The notes under the pieces: generated by a model
Database searches by the model: none
What the model saw: the letters and a program-made list of their open reading frames with translations, nothing else
What the model was told of the DNA's origin: nothing
Shown: positions 29,263 through 37,534 of the stretch, piece after piece
How the letters are laid out: the number at the start of each line of letters is the position of its first letter
Numbering within the stretch: the first letter of the stretch is position 1
From: a virus
IMG/VR virus record: IMGVR_UViG_3300040801_002379
Location: 64,001-109,823 of that record
Strand: one strand, 5' to 3'
DNA length: 45,823 bases
Translations under genes and position numbers: made by a program

Positions 29263-31149
29263 TCAGACCTCGAATCCAACGGGGATGCTCCCCGAGTAGT
29301 TGATGGGCTGGACGTCGAATTCGATTTCGACCTTGTCCAGCTCGGAGCGGGAACGAAGATTCTGGACGGCCACCACTCGCGGGTCGGCTCGGACGGCCTG
29401 TGCGATGCGGAAGAGGACGATGTCCCGGTTGAGCGCCGCGTCCTGTGTGGCAATGATGCGGTCCACGCCGACCTCTCGGTAGAGCTGGTTCGTCCCCTTC
29501 TCCGTGCGAAGGCGAGAAAGGATGCCCTGCTTCAGGTTGTCGACCCCGGAGGCCAGCTTGATGTCCTCGGAGCCGCCCTCGACGTCGATTTCGATGTCGA
29601 AGGTGTCGGTGCCCGCCACCCGTGTGAGCTTCGCATCCGCGCCGAGGAGGCGCTCTGCGCCCGACTCCTCGGGGTCCACGCCCAGCACGGGGGTCAGCGT
29701 TCGCTGGACCGGCGGCGGGTTCGTGCTCGGGATGAGGATTTCGCTGCCGATGGTCGCGGTGCCCGGGATGCCGGAGGTCGAGATGTAGGGCGGCTTCAGG
29801 CGGTTCAAGACGGCGATGGCTCGCCATCTTCGCGCGTCCCCGAGGAACCTCGAAGCCAGATTCTGGAGCGTGTCGCCTGAAGCGACTCGGTACTCGACGG
29901 CACTCTGATACGAGACCAGCTCTCGTCCGATGCCCAGCTCGCCTTCGGCTTTCTGGAGGTCGCCGGGGAGGTTGGCCGTGCCGAGCGCCAGGAGACCTTG
30001 GAAGCTGTTGGGCGGCGTTCGTGCTGCCGCGGCCTCCAACGTGGCTCGGCTCTTCGAGGTGGACAGCTCCGAGTTGCGCTGAGCCCGACGCAGTGAGGTC
30101 TGGGAGTCCGTGCGAAAGAACTCGGGGAACTGGCCCAACCGGTCGAACGAATCTTGGACCTGTCGAAGGCTCTGGAAGATGGTATCCGGAACGGACACGG
30201 TGGCGTCGCCCAGAGCTTCGAGTCCTGCTGCGAGGTTCGTGGTCACGCTGGTGACCGCATCGAACGGGCTGGCGATGAACTCTGCGGAGCCGTTCACGAA
30301 GTCGGCCGCGTCGTCCAGAACGGACGTCGCGTTGTTGATGGTTGTGGCGATGCCGTTCACCAGCTTGTCCAGAGTGTTCACGAGGTTGGTGACGTCCTGG
30401 ATGGCTCCCCGAGCGGTACGGACCGCGCTATTCACCATCCGGAGCCCGTCCTTGATGGTGTCGATGACGTTCTTGTCTTCAGAGAAGACACGGCCGATGT
30501 CATCCGCGGGAGCGTAGGCGAGCAGCTCGATGTCGTACGGGTACGTCGTTCTGGAACTGCGGTCTCGTTCGTTCTTGAAGTTTCTCGGCTCGACGAGCCA
30601 GTGCTCATCGTCTTTCGGGTTGTGCCAGACGAGGAACGTCCGCGTAGCGTATCGAGGAGTCTGGAGCAGGTCCGAATACGTTCGGAAGACCGCGTCCTGG
30701 AGGAACTGGAAGTGTCTCTGTCCAGAAAAGGCGAGGAGACCGGCGGCGTTGTTGAGGGACCGGTCCAGAACTCCGCGGTTGTAGCCCTTCTTGATGTCGC
30801 TCGCCTGGATGGCGGGGAAGGTGTCGCCGCGGTAAGGTCGCGGCTTGAACCCGGTCGTGCCTCGCAATCGGATGGTCCTACGGATGATGCCGTTGCGCTC
30901 GATGTACAGGCCGGCCCCCTGCGTCTCCGTCTCGGAGAGCGTGAAAGGCTCGGTGACCGAAATCTGGTCCGGAGCCAGTACGAGCGGGAACACGAAGCTG
31001 GTCGCGCCGGCGGTGTTCGTCTCGGGCGGGACCCGAAGCTCGAAGTAGTAGGTCGGCGCCGTCAGGAAGTCCTGGTCGAACGCGCGCTCCTGACGGAGGC
31101 GCTCACGGATGACTCCGCCGATTCCGAGCTGTCCGAGAACGTCAGCCAC
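29263..31149 (-). CDS. LysM-containing baseplate protein with gp25-like C-terminus
   Basis: 628 residues. The first 200 resemble N-terminal domains of baseplate-hub connectors (YYFELRVPPE ... QISVTEPFTLSETE). A long helical part (220-370) follows, then a LysM domain (418-475, VEYRVASGDTLQNLASRFLG). The last 100 residues (QGILSRLRTEKGTNQLYREV ... EFDVQPINYSG) look like gp25/gpW lysozyme-like baseplate wedge proteins. In Mu-type phages these are separate genes, so this may be a fusion. The GTG start at 31149 has CGGAGAG upstream. LysM here may bind the tube or peptidoglycan. Confidence 0.75.
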   Translation of the reverse strand: MADVLGQLGIGGVIRERLRQERAFDQDFLTAPTYYFELRVPPETNTAGATSFVFPLVLAPDQISVTEPFTLSETETQGAGLYIERNGIIRRTIRLRGTTGFKPRPYRGDTFPAIQASDIKKGYNRGVLDRSLNNAAGLLAFSGQRHFQFLQDAVFRTYSDLLQTPRYATRTFLVWHNPKDDEHWLVEPRNFKNERDRSSRTTYPYDIELLAYAPADDIGRVFSEDKNVIDTIKDGLRMVNSAVRTARGAIQDVTNLVNTLDKLVNGIATTINNATSVLDDAADFVNGSAEFIASPFDAVTSVTTNLAAGLEALGDATVSVPDTIFQSLRQVQDSFDRLGQFPEFFRTDSQTSLRRAQRNSELSTSKSRATLEAAAARTPPNSFQGLLALGTANLPGDLQKAEGELGIGRELVSYQSAVEYRVASGDTLQNLASRFLGDARRWRAIAVLNRLKPPYISTSGIPGTATIGSEILIPSTNPPPVQRTLTPVLGVDPEESGAERLLGADAKLTRVAGTDTFDIEIDVEGGSEDIKLASGVDNLKQGILSRLRTEKGTNQLYREVGVDRIIATQDAALNRDIVLFRIAQAVRADPRVVAVQNLRSRSELDKVEIEFDVQPINYSGSIPVGFEV

Positions 31150-31174
31150 GGCGGCATTCTCTCCGGGAGGGCCT

Positions 31175-31217
31175 GAGCTGTCGTGGGCTGAGGCTTATCG
31201 GATGTTCCCTACAGCTC
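31175..31217 (-). promoter_or_regulatory. Leader hairpin with shared 11-base element
   Basis: GAGCTGT (31175-31181) and ACAGCTC (31211-31217) can pair across 29 bases in the gap before the LysM gene. The element GCCCACGACAG (minus strand, 31178-31188) overlaps one arm. The same 11 bases occur at 36593-36603 (before the tail chaperone gene) and 24781-24791 (just before the gene at 24236-24769). Function unknown. Confidence 0.4.
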
Positions 31218-31220
31218 TTG

Positions 31221-32165
31221 TCAGGTATCAGGGATTGTCACCTTGTCGGAGTTGATGTTCGAGTCCCAGCCCGGGGCCGGCATGAGCGGGGCCGTTGAAG
31301 CTGTCGTACCCGTGGGCCCGACAATGGGAACGGTGTGGGTGTGCGCATCGAAGGCCGCCTTGAGCTGCCCGTACAGGGCCTCCAGGTGGTCCGCCACGGC
31401 CACCGAGACCGCCCCATCCCCCACGGTCAGCGTCGCGTCTCCGTCCTTCTCCGTGAGCAGGAGGGTGGCTCCATTGCCCGTCCGGACGGTGAGCGTGGAG
31501 CCTTCCTGGAGGTCGATGACGGTGTTCCCGTTGGACCCGTCCTCGGTGGGCGCGGGCTCGGAGCCATCGTCTTCGTACACACCCGAGTGTGCGATGCGCG
31601 TGTCGAGCTTCCAGTTGCCGTCCTGGTCCACCCCGAATGCCGTCCCTCGGTGCTTCCAGAGTCTCGGGTTCCCGTCTCCAGACCGGATGCGCATGCGCTG
31701 GCCGAGCGGGTCTTCAGGCGTCTTACCGATGTCCGAGCTTGGATGCTGGATGCAGCCGAGGACGATGGGCTGTGTGAGGTCGTCCTCCAGAAAGCCGACG
31801 ATGACGTGGTCCCCATCGATGGCTTGGGGCTTCGAGCGCTGGACGTTCAGCTCGGACTGCGTGTCGAGCGTGGCTGCGCGCGGGATGACGATGTCTCCTT
31901 CGTGGAGTCCAGAACGAGGAGAAGACCACTGCACCCGAGGAAGGACGACGTTGTTTCGACCGTAGAGAAGGACGTCCACGTAGATGTCGTTGATTTGCAC
32001 GTCGGGAAGATTCAAGAAGACCTGTTCGGCGTCGTAGACGTAGACCGCCACCACGACACCGCGAAGCAGCATGCCGTTGGCCTTCAGAGCTGGTTGGGCG
32101 CCTGAAGGGACAGCGCTCTGGACGCGAGTCCCCTGCCGTGTCGTCGTTGGGCTCCACCGGTTCAT
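31221..32165 (-). CDS. gpV-like baseplate spike protein
   Basis: 314 residues of the phage baseplate assembly protein V type (Mu gp45, P2 gpV). An OB-like domain (GVVVAVYVYDA ... GDIVIPRAATLD, then DHVIVGFLEDDLTQPIVLG) is followed by a beta-helix of short repeats (TLTVRTGNGATLLLTEKDGD). The end, FDAHTHTVPIVGPTG, has the HxH iron-binding motif of spike tips. It would puncture the outer membrane, which points to a Gram-negative host. The TGATG junction couples it to the hub gene. Confidence 0.85.
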   Translation of the reverse strand: MNRWSPTTTRQGTRVQSAVPSGAQPALKANGMLLRGVVVAVYVYDAEQVFLNLPDVQINDIYVDVLLYGRNNVVLPRVQWSSPRSGLHEGDIVIPRAATLDTQSELNVQRSKPQAIDGDHVIVGFLEDDLTQPIVLGCIQHPSSDIGKTPEDPLGQRMRIRSGDGNPRLWKHRGTAFGVDQDGNWKLDTRIAHSGVYEDDGSEPAPTEDGSNGNTVIDLQEGSTLTVRTGNGATLLLTEKDGDATLTVGDGAVSVAVADHLEALYGQLKAAFDAHTHTVPIVGPTGTTASTAPLMPAPGWDSNINSDKVTIPDT

Positions 32166-33706
32166 CAGAACTCGCCTGTACCTTCCCGCACGTTGAGCGC
32201 CTCAGGAGCGCCTTCGATGAGAGAGAACCGACGCCGTGCATCGACAATGGCTGAGAGCAGCGAGTCGTCCGTTCCCTCCCAGCCTCTCGACACCGTGACC
32301 TGCGTCGACATGCCGCGCATGAGGCTCCATGAATGTTGGACGCCTTCGACATAGAAGACGGTGTCTTCTTCCGGACCAGTCTCTCCGAGGATGCGTAGCT
32401 TGGTGCCGATGCGGATTTCTGGAAAGCCGCGCCTCAGTGGGATGACGCCATTGAGGAAGTACGGATTGAGCGCATGCCAATCTCGAAGCTGTCCCCGCTG
32501 AAGCTCGATGAAGGTTCTCCAGTTTTCGTCGTTGAAGAAGTTGGGATGGTAGTTGGTCGTGGCGTCGAACCGACGGAAGCCGTGGCGCTTCACGTCTTCG
32601 ATGTCGATGAGAGGAGCCACGAGGTCCACGCCCGCGCTCGACTGCTCTGCGTACGCCTTGGCCTTCACGAAGAAGGCGTTGTAGCGCTCTTCTCCGCCCC
32701 GCCCGAGGTCGGTACCCGTATCGAGCGCCTGCCGGGGGATGGCGACTTCTGGAAGGTTGAACCACGCCGAGTCGTTCCTGAGGTCGTTGCCGTAGGGGAA
32801 CGGTCGGTCGCGAAGGATGACGGCCATGCCCGCGTCTTCTGGAGTCAGGTCTTCGTCAGGTCCCGGGATGGCGAACTTGTTCTTGTCGACCAGCTCCGTG
32901 TACAGCTCGCAGAAGACCGGGTCAGACCACTGCTGTGCGAGAGTCCAGATGTCAGTACCCTGCGCCTGGATGAAGCTCGGGCGGAATGCGAGTCGTGATG
33001 GGCGGTCCGTGTACCCGATGCCTCCCGTGTGCCCGCCGTTGTCCCGGAAGAAGTTGACGACTTCGGTGAAGAGCGCCCGCCGGCCGATGCCCGGGATGCC
33101 CGGTGGGAGCGTCCAGAAAACTCCGTTGTTCTCGTTCTGCTGTCGGTCGATGATGAACTGCTGCAAGAACGCGAAGACCGTCTCCGGAACGTCGCCGAAG
33201 AGCTGCTCGCCGTTGCCGGCGTTGGCCTGGATGAGTGCCGTCCCACCGACGTCGTCAGCGATGAAGCGGTTGAAGTAGATTTGGGTCTGCGTCCAGATTT
33301 TGCCGAAGTCTCGACCGCGAATGGTGAAGGTCGTGTCGGTGGCGCCGTTCGAGACCTGTGTCCCTCGTCGAACCGTGTCGACCATCCCGCGGCAGACATG
33401 GAACTGTCGGTCACCTCGCGTGAACACGAGGTCGAGCCAGTCGTCATCGATGACCTGCTTGCGGAACTCGGCCTCGTTCGGTGCCTTCACCTGAAGCTGG
33501 AACTGGCCAGCGGGCTGCCCCATGGTCTTGACCCAGGTCGCCGCCACGATGGAGGGCTCGACGTCGCGATTGCTCCGACCGCGAAGAGTGATGCCTCCCT
33601 GCGGGCCCGGGAAGACCGGGTCATCTCCGTAGCTGTAGACGGTGGCCTGGACGCCTGAGGTCTCGCTGCCCTGCCATCCAGGTCGAAGCTGTCGATTCTC
33701 AGCCAT
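32165..33706 (-). CDS. Tail hub protein (gpD/gp44-like)
   Basis: 513 residues. Order and content match tail hub proteins (P2 gpD, Mu gp44, T4 gp27). A first domain with SIVAATWVKTMGQPAGQFQL and WLDLVFTRGDRQFHVCRGMV fits the tube-like barrel. Later come EIRIGTKLRIL and FYVEGVQHSW, typical of the second barrel. It forms the trimeric platform on which the spike sits. Start overlaps the tape-measure stop as TGATG. Confidence 0.8.
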   Translation of the reverse strand: MAENRQLRPGWQGSETSGVQATVYSYGDDPVFPGPQGGITLRGRSNRDVEPSIVAATWVKTMGQPAGQFQLQVKAPNEAEFRKQVIDDDWLDLVFTRGDRQFHVCRGMVDTVRRGTQVSNGATDTTFTIRGRDFGKIWTQTQIYFNRFIADDVGGTALIQANAGNGEQLFGDVPETVFAFLQQFIIDRQQNENNGVFWTLPPGIPGIGRRALFTEVVNFFRDNGGHTGGIGYTDRPSRLAFRPSFIQAQGTDIWTLAQQWSDPVFCELYTELVDKNKFAIPGPDEDLTPEDAGMAVILRDRPFPYGNDLRNDSAWFNLPEVAIPRQALDTGTDLGRGGEERYNAFFVKAKAYAEQSSAGVDLVAPLIDIEDVKRHGFRRFDATTNYHPNFFNDENWRTFIELQRGQLRDWHALNPYFLNGVIPLRRGFPEIRIGTKLRILGETGPEEDTVFYVEGVQHSWSLMRGMSTQVTVSRGWEGTDDSLLSAIVDARRRFSLIEGAPEALNVREGTGEF

Positions 33707-35676
33707 CAGGGCTCCGTCTGCGGTTCAGAGGACATGGGCGCGTTCGTTCCACCGAGAGCGCCGAGGATGTTCTGGAGCGTCTGCGCGATGCCGGGGAGGT
33801 AGCCCGCGACGGTGTTCGCTCCATCGCCCAGCGCGTTGAGCGCCGGTTCGAGCTTGGTGATGGCGCCCGCCGTCTTGAGGGTGGCGTTCTCGAATTTCTG
33901 GACGATGGGGAGCATCTCCGCGCCGATGCCGATGCGTCGGTTCTCCAGGTCCGCCGCGCGCCGCCGGCCAGAAGCCCCGCCGACCAATCGCTCGGCCTCG
34001 CCTTGCAGGTCGAACGCGCCGCCGAGCTGCGAAGTCTGCTGCTCGATGAAGGCCCGGTCCTGCGCGTTCTGGGGGCCGAGCCGAAGAATGCGCTCCAGTC
34101 GGTCAGACTCTGCGACGCCGAGCCGGATGCCGGAGCCGAAGTTGCGGAAGGCCGTCTGAAGGGCCTGAGAGCGTGCTGCCGGGCCTCCTTGTACGCTGCC
34201 GGCCGCCTGCCCTGCGAACTGCATGAAGCGACCACGGGCCTCATTCTGGGGCGTGTTGGGGTCATCTTGGAAGGCCTCCCCCGACTCCAGCCTGCGCCTG
34301 GCCGCCTGGTAGCTTTCCAGCGTGTTGTTGTCGAAGCCGCCGAAGACCCGGAGGGCCAGGAAGTCGGCCGCGCTCTGCGGGCCTCGGTCTGCGAGAGTCC
34401 GGCCCGCGGCGCCGAGCTGCTGAGCGATGGCCGACGACCGGCCGCCTGCCCGGAAGGCCCCGGTGACCGCCCGACCCATGTCCAGAAGACTGCGGGTGTT
34501 GATGGGCATACCGGTCTGAAGGAACTGCTGCTGCCCAGAAGCGATGACCTGGAGCAGCTCGTTCGCCTCGGACCGGTTCATGCCGGCTTCCATGGCGCCT
34601 TCGATGGTGTCTTCGAGGTCGCCGCCGACCACCCCTCCTCGCTGCCGACCCCGGATAAAGCCGCCCAGCGATGCCGCATTGCCGATTCCGAGCGTTTGGG
34701 CCGCGAGAGACGACCTCAGGTTTCCACTACCTTGGGCCGTCCCGAAGGTGCGGTCGAGTCCGCTGAGGCCCATTTGCGACGCGAATTGGAGGGCCTCGGT
34801 CCGGTTCAGGACCGAGAGCCGTTGGGCGCTCATCTGGAACTGCCGCATCGGGTCCGCGCGCATCACGCGGTCGGCCGCGGCCTCGGCCGCCGCGCGCTGA
34901 CGACGAGCCCCCTCCTCAGGAGCCTTCTCCGCTTGGGTGGTGCCGAACCGCCGCATCTGCGCATGCCAGGCCGGGTCGTTCAGGTTCCGCTGGCCCGCCT
35001 CACCTCGTCCTGCCTGCCGCTTCACCTCCTCCGCGTAGGAGCCCCGCATGTAGGTAGGGGTAAACTCGTCTACGTTTCGACCCATCACACCCGAGCGGGC
35101 TCGGTTGGCTTCCGCTAGGAGCGCCGAGGGCGCCCTGTAGCCACCGAAGCCGAGCCGGGCCGTCTGGTACTGGAGTTGGCTGCTGGCCGTCCCCATGGCG
35201 TTGCTGAGCGCCGCTGAGACGAGTCCACCGCCGGGGATGGACATGAGGCCTTGGGAGACGCCCGCGAGCCCGCGGAAGGGCATGGAGGCCGCGCCGCCCG
35301 CGAAGCCTCGCCCCATCCGACCGATGCCCATGCCGGCGGCCTGCCGGTACATGCCGGGCCCGCGCTGGAGGAAGGGGCCAAAGCCCCCGCCCTGGAGCAC
35401 ACCCTGCATGAAGCCGCCTTGGGCGGCGGGCTGCGTGGTCTGCGGCGTCCTCTTCTCGGCCTTCTCCTGGAGCTTGCGCATGCGCTCCATGGCCCGAGTC
35501 AGCTTGTCGACGGACTGGATGGTCCTGCGTGTGGACTTGTCCAGCTCCTCCATGCCCCCGCCCATGGCTTCTGGACTGAGGCCCTCGTTGAGCTTGTCGA
35601 CTATCTTGGAGACCGCCTCCGCACCCTTCTGCTCGAAGTGGAGGGTGAACTTCTTCCTCAGGTCCTCACCGGCCAT
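33706..35676 (-). CDS. Tail tape measure protein
   Basis: 656 residues, long and helical, rich in Ala, Gly, Gln and Arg, following the tail chaperone genes, which is the standard place for the tape measure. The start has an alpha-helical coiled coil (KKFTLHFEQKGAEAVSKIVD). Residues 85-200 are glycine/methionine-rich with possible membrane-active character (GRGFAGGAASMPFRGLAGV). Its length sets tail length. At about 1.5 angstrom per residue, 656 residues predicts a tail near 100 nm, a rough rule only. The start overlaps the chaperone stop by 11 bases. Confidence 0.8.
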   Translation of the reverse strand: MAGEDLRKKFTLHFEQKGAEAVSKIVDKLNEGLSPEAMGGGMEELDKSTRRTIQSVDKLTRAMERMRKLQEKAEKRTPQTTQPAAQGGFMQGVLQGGGFGPFLQRGPGMYRQAAGMGIGRMGRGFAGGAASMPFRGLAGVSQGLMSIPGGGLVSAALSNAMGTASSQLQYQTARLGFGGYRAPSALLAEANRARSGVMGRNVDEFTPTYMRGSYAEEVKRQAGRGEAGQRNLNDPAWHAQMRRFGTTQAEKAPEEGARRQRAAAEAAADRVMRADPMRQFQMSAQRLSVLNRTEALQFASQMGLSGLDRTFGTAQGSGNLRSSLAAQTLGIGNAASLGGFIRGRQRGGVVGGDLEDTIEGAMEAGMNRSEANELLQVIASGQQQFLQTGMPINTRSLLDMGRAVTGAFRAGGRSSAIAQQLGAAGRTLADRGPQSAADFLALRVFGGFDNNTLESYQAARRRLESGEAFQDDPNTPQNEARGRFMQFAGQAAGSVQGGPAARSQALQTAFRNFGSGIRLGVAESDRLERILRLGPQNAQDRAFIEQQTSQLGGAFDLQGEAERLVGGASGRRRAADLENRRIGIGAEMLPIVQKFENATLKTAGAITKLEPALNALGDGANTVAGYLPGIAQTLQNILGALGGTNAPMSSEPQTEP

Positions 35677-36046
35677 TGCGCAAATCCTCCATCGTCATCT
35701 CCATGTCAGGGTCGAGCCCCGCCTCGATTTGGGCTTCCCAAAGGTCGACGAGCGGGTCGCCGGAACCACTGTCGGAGGCCGTGTTGCCGAGGAGCTTGTC
35801 GATGTCCGAGATGCGCTCCATGATTCTGGACCGACCCTGCGTCGTGAGGTCGCCGTCCTGAAGCATCTCCTCCAGGCGTTCTCGGGTGTGGCTCTTGTCG
35901 ACCAGGTACTGCTCCATCAGCTCCCCAAGCGTCTGCTGCCTGAAGAGCGGGTGATTCGGAGGGAGCTGGTACTTCTCGGTCCACCATCGTTCCAGAACGC
36001 CCAGAGTCGTCTTAGCTCTCCGCCTCGCTCGTTTCTGGAGTAGCCC
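35666..36046 (-). CDS. Tail assembly chaperone, downstream frame (frameshift extension)
   Basis: This frame has no credible own start. It is open upstream into the end of the preceding gene, and reads VLERWWTEKYQLPPNHPL and LGELMEQYLVDKSHT, clearly protein, before the ATG at 35917. It is one base out of phase (+1, equal to -2) with the upstream gene. Tail chaperone pairs in most long-tailed phages make a longer form by frameshift just before the tape measure gene, as here. I place the switch at TTGGGGGCTA (36041-36050). The extension is about 126 residues and ends MTMEDLRNGR. A separate start at 35917 (83 residues) is the alternative. Confidence 0.72.
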   Translation of the reverse strand, partial: GLLQKRARRRAKTTLGVLERWWTEKYQLPPNHPLFRQQTLGELMEQYLVDKSHTRERLEEMLQDGDLTTQGRSRIMERISDIDKLLGNTASDSGSGDPLVDLWEAQIEAGLDPDMEMTMEDLRNGR

Positions 36047-36560
36047 CCAATCCGCGAAACGTCCGCTCGTGACCGAGCACCTCCTCGAACAATGCCGTCA
36101 CCGGGTTGGTCGAGATGAGCTTCAGGAAGTTGTCAGCCCATCCCGCGGGGCTCTGCTGCTGCTTCGCCTTGAGGGAGAAGGTCATGTGGGCGATGGCCTT
36201 GGCCGTGGCGCCCATGATGGGCTCGACGGAGTCGTAGTTGACGCCGCCGAGGAGCTGGCTCTCCAGAGTCGTCGCGCGCATCCTTAGGTCGAGGTCCAGA
36301 ATCTGGTTCGTGAAGATGGCGCTGTGACGCTGCTTTGTCTCGGGGTCTGTGTAGTCGAAGTGAAAGGTGTACTCCCGCTTGGTGCGGGGGTCGCTCCCTC
36401 CGCTCTCGCGCTCCTCCTCTTTCTGGATGTGCTTGGCGTCTAGGTCCTCGCGCATCTTCGAAGGGTCGCGTCCCGTGTCCTCCTCCACCTTCGGAGTCGG
36501 CGCACGCTTGGGGGCTTGGGTAGAGGCGTATTCGGCCTCCAGCTCTGATGGGTCTCTCAT
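36012..36560 (-). CDS. Tail assembly chaperone, upstream frame
   Basis: 182 residues from ATG 36560, with no clear ribosome binding site; its leader contains the GCCCACGACAG element. The first 70 residues are charged and disordered (EEDTGRDPSKMREDLD). The rest (REYTFHFDYTDPETKQRHSA ... GWADNFLKLISTN) has the size and position of gpG/gp41-type chaperones that coat the tape measure during tail assembly. Its last codons overlap the downstream frame. The product is expected mostly without, and partly with, the extension. Confidence 0.7.
   Translation of the reverse strand: MRDPSELEAEYASTQAPKRAPTPKVEEDTGRDPSKMREDLDAKHIQKEEERESGGSDPRTKREYTFHFDYTDPETKQRHSAIFTNQILDLDLRMRATTLESQLLGGVNYDSVEPIMGATAKAIAHMTFSLKAKQQQSPAGWADNFLKLISTNPVTALFEEVLGHERTFRGLGATPETSEAES
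36041..36050 (-). promoter_or_regulatory. Candidate programmed frameshift site
   Basis: Minus strand reads TTGGGGGCTA with upstream-frame codons TTG GGG GCT. Slipping back two bases on the five G gives GGG CTA in the downstream frame, matching the -2 or +1 relation between the frames. A -2 shift is known for the Mu chaperone pair. Confidence 0.5.
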
Positions 36561-36610
36561 GGCGAAAGGATGATGCCCCGGAGGGTCGGGGGCTGTCGTG
36601 GGCCGGGGGG

Positions 36611-36657
36611 AGAAAAGTACGGAGCTGGGAGTCGCCCCCACGGAAACCCCCAGCTCC
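36611..36657 (-). terminator. Rho-independent terminator after the tail-tube operon
   Basis: On the minus strand GGAGCTGGG pairs with CCCAGCTCC (nine pairs) around a G-rich 19-base loop, followed by GTACTTTTCT. It lies after the gene at 36684-37031 and before the chaperone gene. It would lower expression of minor tail genes relative to sheath and tube. The 120-bp gap here also holds the GCCCACGACAG element. Confidence 0.7.
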
Positions 36658-36683
36658 AGGCCATGTCCCCCGAAGGGATGGAA

Positions 36684-37031
36684 TCAGGAACCGCTGGTGA
36701 GCGGTGCGGGCTGGCTGGCCAGTCGCGAGCCGATGACGAGGATGTTCACGACCTCGCTGCTGAAGGCCGAGCCCGCGAGCAGGTCGAAGCCAGTCGCCGT
36801 CTTCGTGCTTTCGTCGACGTGAATGTCGTTCTTGCCCTCGGCCTGAGCGATGACGACGTAAGCGCCATCGGCCAGCTCCTCGGGAAGCTCGACACTCATG
36901 CTGGTGCCCGAACCTGGTGCCGTCTCCAGAAGCGCGAAGCAGGCGACGGGTCCGTTCGAGACCACCAGCCACTCTGCCCCGACTGCCTTCAGGAGCGGGA
37001 TGTAATCGTCATGCTTGAGATGTGCCGACAT
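36684..37031 (-). CDS. Hypothetical virion-associated protein
   Basis: 115 residues with AAAGGAGAAAGAA before ATG 37031. Compact alpha/beta sequence (LKAVGAEWLVVSNGPVACFA ... SFSSEVVNILVIGSRL). No family recognised. Strong translation signals and a place just after the tube gene, before a terminator, suggest high expression, perhaps a decoration or tube-related protein. Confidence 0.7.
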   Translation of the reverse strand: MSAHLKHDDYIPLLKAVGAEWLVVSNGPVACFALLETAPGSGTSMSVELPEELADGAYVVIAQAEGKNDIHVDESTKTATGFDLLAGSAFSSEVVNILVIGSRLASQPAPLTSGS

Positions 37032-37065
37032 TTCTTTCTCCTTTCAATCTGGAGCTTCCCGCTCC

Positions 37066-37518
37066 TCAGATTTCGCTTTCGTCGCGCTGGCGGATGGCCA
37101 CGAAGGTCATGTCGTTCCCGACGATGCCGCGCGCGTTGATGGTCCAGTTGTGGGACGCCAGCCGGACCTGTTCGTAGTTGGCGAAGACTTGTCCCGTCGC
37201 GTTGTCCTCGATTTGGCAGACCAGGTCGCCCGCGTTGAGCACGTTCGTCAGGTGCTGCTCCGCGTTCGTTCCGAGCGCCGGGAAGAAGCCCTGCGACTTT
37301 AGCGTCTTCCCGATGATGCGGACTCGGCTGGCGGTCAGGGAGCAGGTGTACCCGATGGGCACGTGCTCCTGGACCTGGATGTTGTCCAGAACCTCGATGG
37401 GCTCGTACTGAATCTCCTCGGAGCCGCTCACGTTCGTGGCGAACCCGATTTTGATACCGTTGATGAGGAACCGCGCTCGGGCTCCCGTGAAGACCAGTCC
37501 TTTCTCAGGTGCCGGCAT
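37066..37518 (-). CDS. Tail tube protein
   Basis: 150 residues with the pattern of contractile-tail tube proteins: a start with FLINGIKIGFATNVSGSEEI and a loop IEVLDNIQVQEHVPIGYTCS, which in this family carries V-E-V-x-D-N-like residues. It should form stacked hexamer rings inside the sheath. It follows the sheath gene by 16 bases, with GAGGAGGAGCTGAGTA before the ATG. Confidence 0.82.
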   Translation of the reverse strand: MPAPEKGLVFTGARARFLINGIKIGFATNVSGSEEIQYEPIEVLDNIQVQEHVPIGYTCSLTASRVRIIGKTLKSQGFFPALGTNAEQHLTNVLNAGDLVCQIEDNATGQVFANYEQVRLASHNWTINARGIVGNDMTFVAIRQRDESEI

Positions 37519-37534
37519 TACTCAGCTCCTCCTC

